64,000 nucleotides of DNA from Streptomyces sp. XD-27 (GTDB taxonomy: Bacteria > Actinomycetota > Actinomycetes > Streptomycetales > Streptomycetaceae): contig NZ_CP130713.1 in NCBI RefSeq assembly GCF_030553055.1, forward strand, positions 4,836,001 to 4,900,000. Direction: 5' to 3'. A model generated the notes under the pieces. It did no database searches, was not told the origin of the DNA, and saw nothing but the letters and a program-made list of their open reading frames with translations. Of this stretch, positions 1 through 9,569 are shown in pieces. Position numbers and translations under genes: made by a program. Position 1 is the first letter of the stretch, and each line of letters begins with the position of its first letter.

Positions 1-48
1 ATGTTGCGCGCGCGGTACCGAGCGTGGTCACATGGAGTGAGAGAGCGG

Positions 49-64
49 GTTAGGCGTGCCTAAC
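49..64. promoter_or_regulatory. Perfect inverted repeat upstream of a small gene
   Basis: GTTAGGC-GT-GCCTAAC is a perfect 7+2+7 palindrome ending 25 bases before the start of the small gene at 90. The arms recall half of an actinobacterial iron box, but the spacing is shorter than that consensus, so I do not call it an IdeR/DmdR site. It could be an operator or a small hairpin in the leader. Confidence 0.35.
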
Positions 65-89
65 TCTCGACTCCGAACAGGAGGCATCC

Positions 90-263
90 ATGTCGGCGCA
101 GAAGCCCCCCGCCGCCGTGCCGATCCGGCGAGGCGAGCAGCCGTCGATGCGTGATCTGCTGGCGTCCTGCGCGGCGGCGAACGCGGTCTCCACGCCACCG
201 GAGGAGCAGTCGGAGCCGGTCGACGAGTGCCGCGACCACGACGAGGAACGGGACGCCGCGTAA
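90..263 (+). CDS. Small hypothetical protein, 57 aa
   Basis: ATG at 90 follows a good Shine-Dalgarno (AGGAGG, 5-base gap) and the frame ends in TAA, giving a 57-residue protein with an acidic C-terminal tail. A segment reading MRDLLASCAAANAVSTPP is the only part that looks structured; it has no signal peptide, no membrane segment and two cysteines far apart. It is convergent with the L,D-transpeptidase-like gene. I do not recognise a family; the strong ribosome site and typical codon use are the reasons for calling it real. Confidence 0.6.
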   Translation: MSAQKPPAAVPIRRGEQPSMRDLLASCAAANAVSTPPEEQSEPVDECRDHDEERDAA

Positions 264-353
264 GGCTTGCATGCGTGACGCTGACGCCGTGTAACGCCGA
301 CGCCGGGTCACGCTGACGAGCGGTTCGCGCGCAGCGACGGCTGCCGGGACCGG

Positions 354-914
354 TTACGGGACGACGACGACCTTGGTCTCGTTCGTCGCGAAGTCCCACA
401 TCGCCGAGCCGTCCTCACGGCTCTGCCGGATGCCGCCCGTCCTCTTCCGCGCGTTCGGATTGGGTGTCGAGCCGTCCAGCGCCGAGCTGAACCCGAACAC
501 TATCCCGCTCGCCTGGTGGAAGATCACGACGTGCTCGACCTGCACCCCGTCCGAGCCGACCAGGCCCGCCGACCGCGAGGTGACGCCGTACGCGCCGGGC
601 TCCGGGTCCACCGAGCTGGGCGCGACCTTGAAGCTGCGCAGCGGCCGCTCGTCCGCGCCGACCAGCCACACCCGCTTCGCCTCCAGCGCGTAGACCACGC
701 GCCGGCCGGTGCCCGAGTCGGCGGGCACCTTCTTCGGGTCCCGCCCTTCCTTCTCCTTGCCGCCCTCCTTGGGGCCGCTGCTGCGGGAGTCCGAGCGGGT
801 CTGGGTGGGATGGTCCGGGGCGGTCGCGTTGGCCTGGTACGCCAGGAAGCCGACGGCGGCTATCGCCGCCGCGGTGAGTGCGGCCACGGCGGTCCCGGTG
901 CTGCTGCGTGCCAC
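354..914 (-). CDS. Membrane-anchored L,D-transpeptidase-like protein lacking catalytic residues
   Basis: 186 aa from a GTG start preceded by AAAGGTGG. Residues about 7-30 form an N-terminal hydrophobic segment, followed by a Lys/Glu/Pro-rich linker to about residue 70 and then a globular domain. The domain end, TGGIRQSREDGSAMWDFA, resembles the SHGCIRM...D...L stretch of YkuD L,D-transpeptidases, but the nucleophilic Cys position is Gly and no HG motif is visible. If related, it would be a non-catalytic, extracytoplasmic, peptidoglycan-associated relative. The similarity is short and judged by eye, so the family call is tentative; that it is a real exported protein is well supported. It is divergent from tsaB. 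Confidence 0.6.
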   Translation of the reverse strand: MARSSTGTAVAALTAAAIAAVGFLAYQANATAPDHPTQTRSDSRSSGPKEGGKEKEGRDPKKVPADSGTGRRVVYALEAKRVWLVGADERPLRSFKVAPSSVDPEPGAYGVTSRSAGLVGSDGVQVEHVVIFHQASGIVFGFSSALDGSTPNPNARKRTGGIRQSREDGSAMWDFATNETKVVVVP

Positions 915-1106
915 GGCTGTGCCACCTTTCGTATGACCGTATTCCCGTATCCCGCGTCCCGTCACCGCGACCGTAGCACTCCACCCCTTGCGGTTCCGGT
1001 CCTCAAGTGCCGGACGGGCCGGAAAATCCAGCCCGTTGGGGTCGCCCGGACGGCCGTGGGGGAGAGGGCGGGACCGGCGGCCCGCCGGGCGCCGTAGGCT
1101 GGTCCC

Positions 1107-1799
1107 GTGCTGCTGCTCGCCCTTGATACCGCCACCCCCGCCGTCACCGCCGCCCTCCACGACGGCACGCAGGTCGTCGCCGAGTCGAGTCGGACCGACG
1201 CCCGGCGCCACGGCGAGCTGCTGCTGCCCGCCGTGGACCGCGTCCTGCGGACGACGGGGCACACCCTGGCCGAGGTGACCGGCGTCGTCGTCGGCGTCGG
1301 GCCCGGCCCCTACACCGGGCTGCGCGTCGGCCTGGTCACGGCCGCCACCTTCGGGGCGGCGCTCGGCGTCCCCGTCCACGGGCTGTGCTCGCTGGACGGC
1401 ATCGCGTACGCCGCCGGGCAGGCGGGCCTGACCGGGCCGTTCGTCGTCGCGACGGACGCGCGCCGCAAGGAGGTGTACTGGGCGCGGTACGACGACCCGC
1501 GCACGCGCGCCACCGAGCCCGCCGTGGACCGCCCCGCCGAGATCGCCGGGAGATTCCCCGGGATCGCCGAGCTGCCCGCCGTCGGCGCGGGCGCGCTGCT
1601 GTACCCGGACGCCTTCGGCGAGGTCCCCGCGGGCATGCCCGAACACCAGTCGGCGGCCGCGCTGGCCGCTCTGGCGGCGGAGAAGCTGGCCGCCGGGGAG
1701 TCGGTGGCGTCGGGCGGCTTCCTGCCGGACCGCCCGCTGTACCTGCGCCGCCCCGACGCCCAGGTGCCCGCCAACTACAAGGTGGTCACCCCGAAGTGA
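1107..1799 (+). CDS. tsaB: tRNA t6A37 biosynthesis protein TsaB
   Basis: 230 aa, GTG start. TsaB is the non-catalytic ASKHA-fold partner that dimerises with TsaD in making N6-threonylcarbamoyladenosine at position 37 of ANN-decoding tRNAs. Visible hallmarks are the N-terminal LLALDTATPAVTAAL strand and the GVGPGPYTGLRVG glycine-rich loop near residue 60. Length is normal for actinobacteria. Its stop overlaps the GTG of rimI (1796-1799), and rimI overlaps tsaD, so the three are translationally coupled, the usual actinobacterial arrangement. Confidence 0.93.
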   Translation: MLLLALDTATPAVTAALHDGTQVVAESSRTDARRHGELLLPAVDRVLRTTGHTLAEVTGVVVGVGPGPYTGLRVGLVTAATFGAALGVPVHGLCSLDGIAYAAGQAGLTGPFVVATDARRKEVYWARYDDPRTRATEPAVDRPAEIAGRFPGIAELPAVGAGALLYPDAFGEVPAGMPEHQSAAALAALAAEKLAAGESVASGGFLPDRPLYLRRPDAQVPANYKVVTPK

Positions 1800-2389
1800 C
1801 CGTCGTACTGCGCGAGATGCGCTGGTGGGACATCGAACCGGTGCTGGTGCTCGAACACGACCTGTTCCCCGAGGACGCCTGGTCGCGCGGCATGTTCTGG
1901 TCCGACCTGGCCCACGCCCGCGGCCCGGACGCGAACCGCCGCTACGTCGTCGCGGAGGAGATCGCCGACAAGGAGGCCGAGGACGGGGAGGCCCGCATCG
2001 TCGGCTACGCCGGGCTCTCCGCGATCGACGGCACCGGCGACGTGCTGACCATCGGCGCCGCCCGCGACCACTGGGGTACGGGCCTGGGCGCCCGGCTCCT
2101 GACCGCCCTGCTCCAGGCCGCGACCGCCTTCGAGTGCCATGAGGTGCTGCTGGAGGTGCGCGTGGACAACACCCGCGCGCAGCGCCTCTACGAGCGCTTC
2201 GGCTTCGAGCCGATCGGCTTCCGCAAGGGCTACTACCAGCCGGGGAACGTGGACGCCCTGGTGATGCGGCTGACGACCGCCGCCACGCCCGGCCCCACCT
2301 CCGCCGCCACGCCCGGCGCCCCCTCCGGCACCACGCCCGGTCCCACCCCAGGAACGCACGGAACACAAGGAACCCACACCCATGGCTGA
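1796..2389 (+). CDS. rimI: Ribosomal-protein-alanine N-acetyltransferase RimI
   Basis: 197 aa, GTG start overlapping the tsaB stop by 4 bases. It is a GNAT-fold acetyltransferase: [20 protein letters not shown] carries the acetyl-CoA-binding R/Q-x-x-G-x-G/A loop and [21 protein letters not shown] is the conserved C-terminal strand-helix. RimI acetylates the N-terminus of ribosomal protein S18 in enteric bacteria; other targets are possible here. An extra Pro/Thr/Gly/His-rich tail of about 35 residues, coded by short repeats, follows the domain and is probably disordered. It sits between tsaB and tsaD as in most actinomycetes. Confidence 0.88.
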   Translation: MTVVLREMRWWDIEPVLVLEHDLFPEDAWSRGMFWSDLAHARGPDANRRYVVAEEIADKEAEDGEARIVGYAGLSAIDGTGDVLTIGAARDHWGTGLGARLLTALLQAATAFECHEVLLEVRVDNTRAQRLYERFGFEPIGFRKGYYQPGNVDALVMRLTTAATPGPTSAATPGAPSGTTPGPTPGTHGTQGTHTHG

Positions 2390-3479
2390 CGAACCTCTCG
2401 TTCTCGGCATCGAGACCTCCTGCGACGAGACCGGCGTCGGCATCGTGCGCGGCCACACTTTGCTCGCCGACGCCGTCGCCTCCAGCGTCGACGAGCACGC
2501 GCGCTTCGGCGGCGTGGTCCCCGAGGTCGCCTCCCGCGCGCATCTGGAGGCGATGGTCCCCACCATCCAGCGCGCCCTGAAGGAAGCCGGGGTCGCCGCC
2601 TCCGACCTGGACGGCATCGCGGTGACCGCGGGCCCCGGGCTCGCGGGCGCCCTGCTGGTCGGCGTCTCGGCGGCCAAGGCGTACGCGTACGCGCTGGGCA
2701 AGCCGCTGTACGGGGTGAACCACCTGGCGTCGCACATCTGCGTCGACCAGCTCGAACACGGCGCGCTGCCCGAGCCGACGATGGCGCTGCTGGTCAGCGG
2801 CGGCCACTCGTCCCTGCTGCTGGCCCCGGACATCACCAGCGACGTCCGCCCCCTCGGCTCCACCATCGACGACGCGGCGGGCGAGGCGTTCGACAAGATC
2901 GCCCGGGTGCTGAACCTCGGCTTCCCCGGCGGCCCCGTCATCGACCGGATCGCGCGCGAGGGCGACCCGGCCGCGATCGCCTTCCCGCGCGGCCTGACCG
3001 GTCCGCGCGACCCGGCGTACGACTTCTCCTTCTCCGGCCTCAAGACGGCGGTGGCACGCTGGATCGAGGCCAAGCGGGCGGCGGGCGAGGACGTGCCCGT
3101 GGCCGACGTCTCCGCGTCCTTCCAGGAGGCGGTCGTGGACGTGCTCACCCGCAAGGCCGTCCGCGCCTGCAAGGACAACGGCGTCGACCACCTCATGATC
3201 GGCGGCGGCGTGGCGGCCAACTCCCGGCTGCGGGCGATGGCGGAACGGCGCTGCGAGGACGCGGGCATCACGCTGCGCGTGCCGCGGCCGAAGCTGTGCA
3301 CGGACAACGGGGCGATGGTGGCGGCGCTCGGCGCGGAGATGGTGGCCCGTAACCGGCCCGCGTCGTCGTGGGACCTGTCGGCGGACTCGTCGCTGCCGGT
3401 GACCGACCCCCACGTCCCCGGCCACGAGCACGATCACGACCACTTCCATGAGCTCAGCAAGGACAACCTCTACTCATGA
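2382..3479 (+). CDS. tsaD: tRNA N6-adenosine threonylcarbamoyltransferase TsaD
   Basis: 365 aa from ATG, overlapping the rimI end by 8 bases. TsaD transfers the threonylcarbamoyl group from TC-AMP to A37 of tRNA, with TsaB and TsaE. The metal-binding HxxxH is H114-LAS-H118, the N-terminal ETSCDETG motif is intact, and [11 protein letters not shown] lies in the C-terminal ASKHA lobe. The last 25 residues hold a His/Asp-rich run ([10 protein letters not shown]) that is not part of the family core and may bind metal. It is coupled by ATGA overlap to the next small gene. Confidence 0.95.
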   Translation: MADEPLVLGIETSCDETGVGIVRGHTLLADAVASSVDEHARFGGVVPEVASRAHLEAMVPTIQRALKEAGVAASDLDGIAVTAGPGLAGALLVGVSAAKAYAYALGKPLYGVNHLASHICVDQLEHGALPEPTMALLVSGGHSSLLLAPDITSDVRPLGSTIDDAAGEAFDKIARVLNLGFPGGPVIDRIAREGDPAAIAFPRGLTGPRDPAYDFSFSGLKTAVARWIEAKRAAGEDVPVADVSASFQEAVVDVLTRKAVRACKDNGVDHLMIGGGVAANSRLRAMAERRCEDAGITLRVPRPKLCTDNGAMVAALGAEMVARNRPASSWDLSADSSLPVTDPHVPGHEHDHDHFHELSKDNLYS

Positions 3480-3724
3480 CCGTCGCGCTGATGTGGGAGG
3501 CGCGCGCGGCGCAGGGCCGGGGCGTGGAGCTGCTGGAGTGGGCCAGGCGGCAGGAGCTGGCCCCCGCCCCGTCGCGCCGTGAGACGTTCCGCGCGCCCGA
3601 GGACCGCGTGCTGGTCGTCACCTGGTGGGACGCCGCGTACGACGCCGAGCTCCCGGAGCTCCCGGAACCCCCCGAGGACCTGGCCCGCCGGGCCGTGCAC
3701 CGCTGGCGGTTCGAGCAGGTCTGA
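3476..3724 (+). CDS. Small conserved-type hypothetical protein, 82 aa
   Basis: ATG overlaps the tsaD stop (ATGA), so it is translationally coupled and almost certainly real. The 82-residue product has no signal or membrane segment; Trp-rich stretches ([17 protein letters not shown]) and an acidic-proline loop ([11 protein letters not shown]) suggest a small folded protein. Its place at the end of the tsaB-rimI-tsaD unit hints at a link to translation or tRNA modification, but that is inference only. Confidence 0.75.
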   Translation: MTVALMWEARAAQGRGVELLEWARRQELAPAPSRRETFRAPEDRVLVVTWWDAAYDAELPELPEPPEDLARRAVHRWRFEQV

Positions 3725-3769
3725 CGCCCCACCCGCGGGTGCCCCCGGGCCGGGGTGGACACTTGAACG

Positions 3770-4336
3770 GTGACCGCCCCCCTGATCGAGCCCGCACCGC
3801 GACCCCCCGCCGCGCCGCAGCCACCGGAGCTGCCGCAGCTGGCGCGGAGATACCTGGCCCCGGGCCGGGCCCTGGGCCTGTGGCTGCTGACGGCCCTGCT
3901 GGTCCTGGGCTGCGTCCTGGCCGTGCCGGGCTTCGGCTACATGGCGGAAGGCGAGCCGTTCGGCGTCGTCGTCGGCGCGGTGCTGCTGGGCATCGCCCTG
4001 GCGCTGACCGTCCCCTCGGTCCTCATACTGGCCGACGGGATACGCGAGGAGGCCGACGCCAGGGACCGCCTGCACGACGAGGCCGCGGCAGGTGACGCGG
4101 TGGCGGTCACCGCCTGGCACACCCCCGCCCGCGCGCTCTTCTGGTTCCTGCCGTCCCTGGTGCTGTGCTGCGCGGGCCTCGCCCTGGCCGGCACCCTGGT
4201 CGTCTCCGGATCCGGTTCCGACGCGATGTACCCCGCGGTCCTGGCCATCACCGGCATACTCACCACCACAGGAGCCCTGGGCCTGCTCAAGTCGGTCGAC
4301 TACTACCGCCTGGTGGCCCGCCGCCTCACCGGCTGA
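3770..4336 (+). CDS. Four-helix integral membrane protein, function unknown
   Basis: 188 aa, GTG start 45 bases after the preceding gene. A proline-rich cytosolic N-terminus (about 30 residues) precedes four predicted membrane helices in two hairpins: about residues 37-55 and 63-86, then about 123-145 and 151-172. A charged segment (REEADARDRLHDEA) links the hairpins. No family motif was recognised. Its 3' end overlaps the convergent methyltransferase gene by 11 bases. Confidence 0.8.
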   Translation: MTAPLIEPAPRPPAAPQPPELPQLARRYLAPGRALGLWLLTALLVLGCVLAVPGFGYMAEGEPFGVVVGAVLLGIALALTVPSVLILADGIREEADARDRLHDEAAAGDAVAVTAWHTPARALFWFLPSLVLCCAGLALAGTLVVSGSGSDAMYPAVLAITGILTTTGALGLLKSVDYYRLVARRLTG

Positions 4337-5498
4337 CCGGGTGCCCCAGCAGCATGGTCGGCGCGCCCGCGACACGGGTCAGGATGACCGTGCAGGAGTT
4401 CGGTCCCGCCGGCTTCAGCTTCCTGCGCAGCTCCTCCGGCTCCACCGCCGACCCGCGCTTCTTCACCGTCACCACGCCCACGCCGCGCTCCCGCAGCAGC
4501 GCCTTCAGCCGCTTGACGTTGAACGGCAGCACGTCGGTGATCTCGTAGGCCGACGCGTACGGGGTCGGCGTCAGCTCGTCCGCCGTCACGTACGCGATCG
4601 TGGCGTCGATCAGCCCGCCGCCGACCTCCTCCGCCACCTCGGCGACCAGATGCGCGCGGATCACGGCGCCGTCCGGCTCGTACAGGTAGCGGCCCACGGG
4701 GCGCACGTCCGGGTCGGGCAGGCCGCGGCCGGTGAGCGACACGCCCTGGGGCAGCAGCGTCGCCCGGCGCACGCCCGGCTCGGCGCCGAACCACAGCACG
4801 GCCTCCTTCACGTCCCCGCCGTCCGAGATCCACTCCGCCTCGGCGTCGTCGGGGATCGCCTCGTGCGGGATGCCGGGCGCGATCTTGATGGCGCCGAAGT
4901 CGACCGCGCGGGCTGTTTCCACGGCCCAGGACAGCGGTGGGGAGTACGCCTCCGGGTCGAAGATCCGGCCCCGGCCGCCGCGCCGGGCGGGGTCGATGAA
5001 CACGGCCTCGTAAGCCGTGGCGTCCGCGTACGCCGTGACATCCGCGCAGACGGCGTGCAGCAGCTCGGAGACCCCGAGCGCCTCGGCGTTCGCCCGTACG
5101 ACCGCGCAGGTCAGCGGGTCGCGGTCGACGGCGGGGACGACGAAGCCGCGCGCGGCGAGCGCGAGGGCGTCGCCGCCGATGCCGCAGCACAGGTCGAGGA
5201 CCTCCACCGGCCCGTGGTCGGCGAAGCGCTCGGCGCGGTACCGGGCCACCGACGCGCGCGTGGACTGCTCCACCCCGTCGGGGGTGAAGTACATGCGGTA
5301 CGCGTCCGCGCCGAACTTCGCCTCCGCGCGCTGTCGCAGCCGCGCCTGGGTCAGCGCCGCCGAGACCAGCTCGGCCGGGTGGTCGCGGCGCAGCCGGGTG
5401 GCGGTGGCCAGCTCGCGGGCCGGGTCGTAGTCCCGGAGCGCGGCCAGCAGCTCCTGCCCCTCGGGGGAGAGCAGTCGGTCGAAGGCGTCAACATCCAC
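4326..5498 (-). CDS. Class I SAM-dependent methyltransferase with THUMP-like C-terminal domain
   Basis: 390 aa. The GTG start at 5498 is chosen because it follows GGGGAG at about 9 bases; the open frame continues upstream without a ribosome site and crosses the groES control region. VEVLDLCCGIGGDALALA (about residues 100-117) is motif I of the Rossmann methyltransferase fold, and AVFIDPARRGGRGR carries an acidic-proline motif. The C-terminal KKRGSAVEPEELRRKLK segment fits the THUMP-like domain of this family, which suggests a nucleic-acid substrate. The precise substrate is unknown. It is divergent from groES. Confidence 0.82.
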   Translation of the reverse strand: MDVDAFDRLLSPEGQELLAALRDYDPARELATATRLRRDHPAELVSAALTQARLRQRAEAKFGADAYRMYFTPDGVEQSTRASVARYRAERFADHGPVEVLDLCCGIGGDALALAARGFVVPAVDRDPLTCAVVRANAEALGVSELLHAVCADVTAYADATAYEAVFIDPARRGGRGRIFDPEAYSPPLSWAVETARAVDFGAIKIAPGIPHEAIPDDAEAEWISDGGDVKEAVLWFGAEPGVRRATLLPQGVSLTGRGLPDPDVRPVGRYLYEPDGAVIRAHLVAEVAEEVGGGLIDATIAYVTADELTPTPYASAYEITDVLPFNVKRLKALLRERGVGVVTVKKRGSAVEPEELRRKLKPAGPNSCTVILTRVAGAPTMLLGHPVSR

Positions 5499-5621
5499 TC
5501 CCTCATTCTCCCCGTCCGGAACCCGGCCGCGGACCGGGCCGTTTCCCTGGGGAACGGGGCACGAGGAGTCGGCTGCGGCGTGCGCAGGGGGGCGCGCGGC
5601 GACGCCGACGCGCCCGGCGGG

Positions 5622-5648
5622 TTGGCACTCTAGTTGACTGAGTGCTAA
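5622..5648. promoter_or_regulatory. CIRCE operator 1 (HrcA-binding)
   Basis: TTGGCACTC-N9-GAGTGCTAA matches the CIRCE consensus TTAGCACTC-N9-GAGTGCTAA with one mismatch. The -35 element of the groES promoter lies in its spacer, so HrcA binding would block RNA polymerase directly. Confidence 0.95.
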
Positions 5649-5662
5649 CCGCGTCCTAGTCT
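5634..5662 (+). promoter_or_regulatory. groES-groEL1 promoter
   Basis: TTGACT (5634-5639), a 17-base spacer, then TAGTCT (5657-5662) fits a vegetative HrdB-type promoter. It sits inside and between the two CIRCE boxes, as expected for heat-inducible, HrcA-repressed transcription. Confidence 0.8.
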
Positions 5663-5667
5663 CAGGG

Positions 5668-5694
5668 CTGGCACTCCGCACCAGGGAGTGCCAA
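5668..5694. promoter_or_regulatory. CIRCE operator 2 (HrcA-binding)
   Basis: CTGGCACTC-N9-GAGTGCCAA is a second CIRCE element with a near-perfect inverted repeat, just downstream of the -10 and likely within the 5' leader. Tandem CIRCE boxes before groES are known in streptomycetes. Confidence 0.93.
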
Positions 5695-5795
5695 CACAGC
5701 GACGGGCAGATCCGGCACCCGCGACGACGGATCGACCTGGTCGCCACCTCTAGATCAGTTAACCCCGTGAGATCTCCGAAGGGGGAGGTCGGATC

Positions 5796-6104
5796 GTGAC
5801 GACCACCAGCTCCAAGGTTGCCATCAAGCCGCTTGAGGACCGCATCGTGGTCCAGCCGCTCGACGCCGAGCAGACCACGGCCTCCGGCCTGGTCATTCCG
5901 GACACCGCCAAGGAGAAGCCCCAGGAGGGCGCTGTCCTGGCCGTGGGCCCGGGCCGCTTCGAGAACGGCGAGCGCCTGCCGCTCGACGTCAAGGTCGGCG
6001 ATGTCGTGCTCTACAGCAAGTACGGCGGCACCGAGGTGAAGTACGAAGGCGACGAGTACCTCGTCCTCTCGGCCCGCGACGTGCTCGCGATCATCGAGAA
6101 GTAA
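5796..6104 (+). CDS. groES: Co-chaperonin GroES (Cpn10)
   Basis: 102 aa, GTG start with GGGGGAGG 7 bases upstream. It forms the heptameric lid of the GroEL folding chamber. The [11 protein letters not shown] start, the mobile loop near residues 20-35 ([11 protein letters not shown]) and [15 protein letters not shown] are canonical. First gene of the groES-groEL1 unit, controlled by the two CIRCE boxes above. Confidence 0.97.
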   Translation: MTTTSSKVAIKPLEDRIVVQPLDAEQTTASGLVIPDTAKEKPQEGAVLAVGPGRFENGERLPLDVKVGDVVLYSKYGGTEVKYEGDEYLVLSARDVLAIIEK

Positions 6105-6127
6105 TTCACCGAAGTTTGCTTTTGAAG

Positions 6128-6171
6128 TGCGCCCCTGGTTCCCGCTCTGACACGGACGGGGCAGGGGCGCA
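6128..6171 (+). other. Stem-loop in the groES-groEL1 intercistronic region
   Basis: TGCGCCCCTG (6128-6137) pairs perfectly with CAGGGGCGCA (6162-6171); an inner CCCG/CGGG pairing closes the loop further. A second GC-rich inverted repeat follows at about 6186-6212. With no T-run they look more like an attenuator or RNA-processing/stabilising structure than a full terminator, and could set the groES:groEL ratio. Confidence 0.55.
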
Positions 6172-6232
6172 GTTCGTTTCGCGCGATGGCGGCCGCTGCC
6201 AGGGCGGCCGGGGATCGCAACGAGAGGACTGA

Positions 6233-7870
<1,638 letters not shown>

Positions 7871-7885
7871 TTCTCGGGTCCTCGC

Positions 7886-7906
7886 GCCCTGACCTCGAGT
7901 CAGGGC
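7886..7906 (+). terminator. Small hairpin after groEL1
   Basis: GCCCTGAC-CTCGA-GTCAGGGC is an 8-bp perfect stem with a 5-base loop, 16 bases past the groEL1 stop and directly before the larger hairpin. Confidence 0.5.
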
Positions 7907-7915
7907 CCGTACGAC

Positions 7916-7965
7916 ACGGCTGAGGCCCGGCCTCCCTTTCCGGGAGGTCGGGCCTCAGCCGTTTC
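7916..7965. terminator. Strong bidirectional terminator between groEL1 and the SDR gene
   Basis: A 21-bp stem (7916-7936 with 7942-7962, one G-U pair) and 5-base loop, with arms ACGGCTGAGGCCCG and CGGGCCTCAGCCGT. It lies between convergent groEL1 and the minus-strand SDR gene, so it can serve both. Confidence 0.85.
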
Positions 7966-7984
7966 CGGGCCGGGCTGCCGTGGG

Positions 7985-8767
7985 CTACTTCTCGTTCCGG
8001 TTGCCGTAGTAGCGGCCGTGGTTGGGCGACAGCCGGGGCATCGCACCGCGCGGCGCCATCTTGAACATGCCCAGCATCGCCTTGTACCGCAGAGCCGGGA
8101 CGGACAGCGCCTTGCCCTTCGCGAAGTCCTTGAGTGCGGCCGAGACGACCTGCTCCGGTTCCAGCCACATCCAGTTCGGCACCTCGGCCATGACCATCCC
8201 GGCCCGCTCGTGGAACTGCGTCCGCACGTAGCCGGGACACACCGCCATCATCCGCACCCCGCGCGCCTTGAAGTCCGCGGGCGCACCCAGCATGAACTGC
8301 ACGATCCATGCCTTGCTGGCCCCGTACGTACCGCGCGGCAGGAACGCACCGGTGGACGCGACGCTGATGACCCCGCCGTTCCCGCGTTCCTTCATCGGGT
8401 CGACGGCCGCCGTCGTCAGCCGCAGCACCGCCTCGCAGTGCACCTTGAGCATTCTCAGCTCGTCCGTCAGGGGGACGTCGAGATAGGTGCCGCGGTTGGC
8501 GTAGCCCGCGTTGTTCACCAGCAGGTCGACCGGGCGCTTGGTGTCCCCCAGCCGCTTCTCGACCGCGGTGATCCCGTCGTCCTCGGCCAGGTCGGCGCGG
8601 AGCACCTCCGCCTCCACGCGGTGCCGGTCGTGCAGCTCGGCGGCCTGCTCCCGGAGCTGCTGCTCGCGGCGCGCGACGAGCACCAGGTCGTACCCGTCGG
8701 ACGCCAGACGGCGCGCGAAGGCGGCGCCGATACCCGAAGTCGATCCCGTGATCAGTGCAGTCGTCAT
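7985..8767 (-). CDS. Short-chain dehydrogenase/reductase
   Basis: 260 aa from ATG at 8767. Classical SDR fold: ALITGSTSGIGAAFARRLA carries the TGxxxGIG dinucleotide motif, LVNNAGYANRG the NNAG strand, and TYGASKAWI the catalytic YxxxK. An Arg pair after strand beta2 (VARREQQL) suggests NADPH. Substrate unknown. The C-terminus (LSPNHGRYYGNRNEK) extends a little beyond the core. It reads away from the MOSC gene with a separate start. Confidence 0.88.
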   Translation of the reverse strand: MTTALITGSTSGIGAAFARRLASDGYDLVLVARREQQLREQAAELHDRHRVEAEVLRADLAEDDGITAVEKRLGDTKRPVDLLVNNAGYANRGTYLDVPLTDELRMLKVHCEAVLRLTTAAVDPMKERGNGGVISVASTGAFLPRGTYGASKAWIVQFMLGAPADFKARGVRMMAVCPGYVRTQFHERAGMVMAEVPNWMWLEPEQVVSAALKDFAKGKALSVPALRYKAMLGMFKMAPRGAMPRLSPNHGRYYGNRNEK

Positions 8768-8815
8768 AAAACGCACGCTAACCACAGCGGTGGCGACCGG
8801 CATCCGGAAGCCGCG

Positions 8816-9490
8816 TCAGACCTCCGGGTGAGCCCCGTACTTGGCCACGTACTCCCGGGCCTTCTCCAGCGCCTCGGGGTGCAGTGAGGAACCGGCCGCG
8901 AGGACCCTCGGCAGCAGCGTCCGCTCCGTTGTCTCCGCGCGGAACAGGAAGGACACCGTCACCTCGTGGTCCGGCCGGTGCACGATCTCGACCGGGTCCC
9001 CGGCCCGGATCTCGCCCGGCTCGACGACCCGCAGATACGCGCCGGGCGCGGCCGCCTGGGTGAACCGCTTCATCCAGCCGCTCTCGCCGAGCCAGCCCGC
9101 GAACGTACGGCACGGGATGCGCGGCGAGGTGATCTCCAGGATCACATCGCGGCCGATCCGCCAGCGCTCGCCGATCAGCGCGCTGTTCACGTCCAGTCCG
9201 AGGGTGGTGAGGTTCTCGCCGAACACGCCGTTGGGCAGCTCGCGCCCCAGGGCCTTCTCCCAGTCGTCCAGGTCCTCGCGGGCGAAGGCGTACACGGCCT
9301 GGTCGTCCCCGCCGTGGTGGCGCAGGTCGCACACCGCGTCTCCCGCGACGCCGCTGCCGGCCGTCCCCTTGGGGCCGGGCGCGGCCACCGCCACCGAACG
9401 GGTGACCGGGCGCTTGTCGATGCCGGTGAACTCGATGCTGGTGTAGTCGGCGGAGTGCGGGCGGCCGAGGTTCACAGAGAGCAGCTGCAT
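8816..9490 (-). CDS. MOSC-domain protein, YiiM type
   Basis: 224 aa from ATG at 9490; no clear Shine-Dalgarno. MOSC domains act on molybdenum-cofactor-linked sulfur chemistry; the YiiM group takes part in reduction of N-hydroxylated compounds with Moco. Visible are GVAGDAVCDLRHHGGDDQAVYAF, typical of the domain entry region, FGENLTTLGLDV, and the conserved Cys in TSPRIPCRTFAGWL. The C-terminal ~50 residues fit the 3-alpha extension. It is divergent from the LysR gene at 9570, which may control it. Confidence 0.85.
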   Translation of the reverse strand: MQLLSVNLGRPHSADYTSIEFTGIDKRPVTRSVAVAAPGPKGTAGSGVAGDAVCDLRHHGGDDQAVYAFAREDLDDWEKALGRELPNGVFGENLTTLGLDVNSALIGERWRIGRDVILEITSPRIPCRTFAGWLGESGWMKRFTQAAAPGAYLRVVEPGEIRAGDPVEIVHRPDHEVTVSFLFRAETTERTLLPRVLAAGSSLHPEALEKAREYVAKYGAHPEV

Positions 9491-9569
9491 AGGAGCACGG
9501 TAAGGGACCCGGGCCAAAGGGTCGACCGAGATTTCGCCGCTGACTCCAAGCACGGCTTATGCTCGATGC

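Noticed and set aside
49..64. IdeR/DmdR iron box
   Set aside because: Only the TTAGG and CCTAA ends agree; their spacing is too short for the 19-bp consensus.
274..316. Short repeats of a GTGACGCTGACGCC type after the first small gene
   Set aside because: Only three imperfect copies of about 15 bases; too weak to list as a feature.
354..3449. Very long minus-strand open frame spanning the tsa genes
   Set aside because: Antisense shadow of tsaB-rimI-tsaD; composition is Arg/Gly/Val-rich with no domain. Only its last 187 codons coincide with a real gene (354-914).
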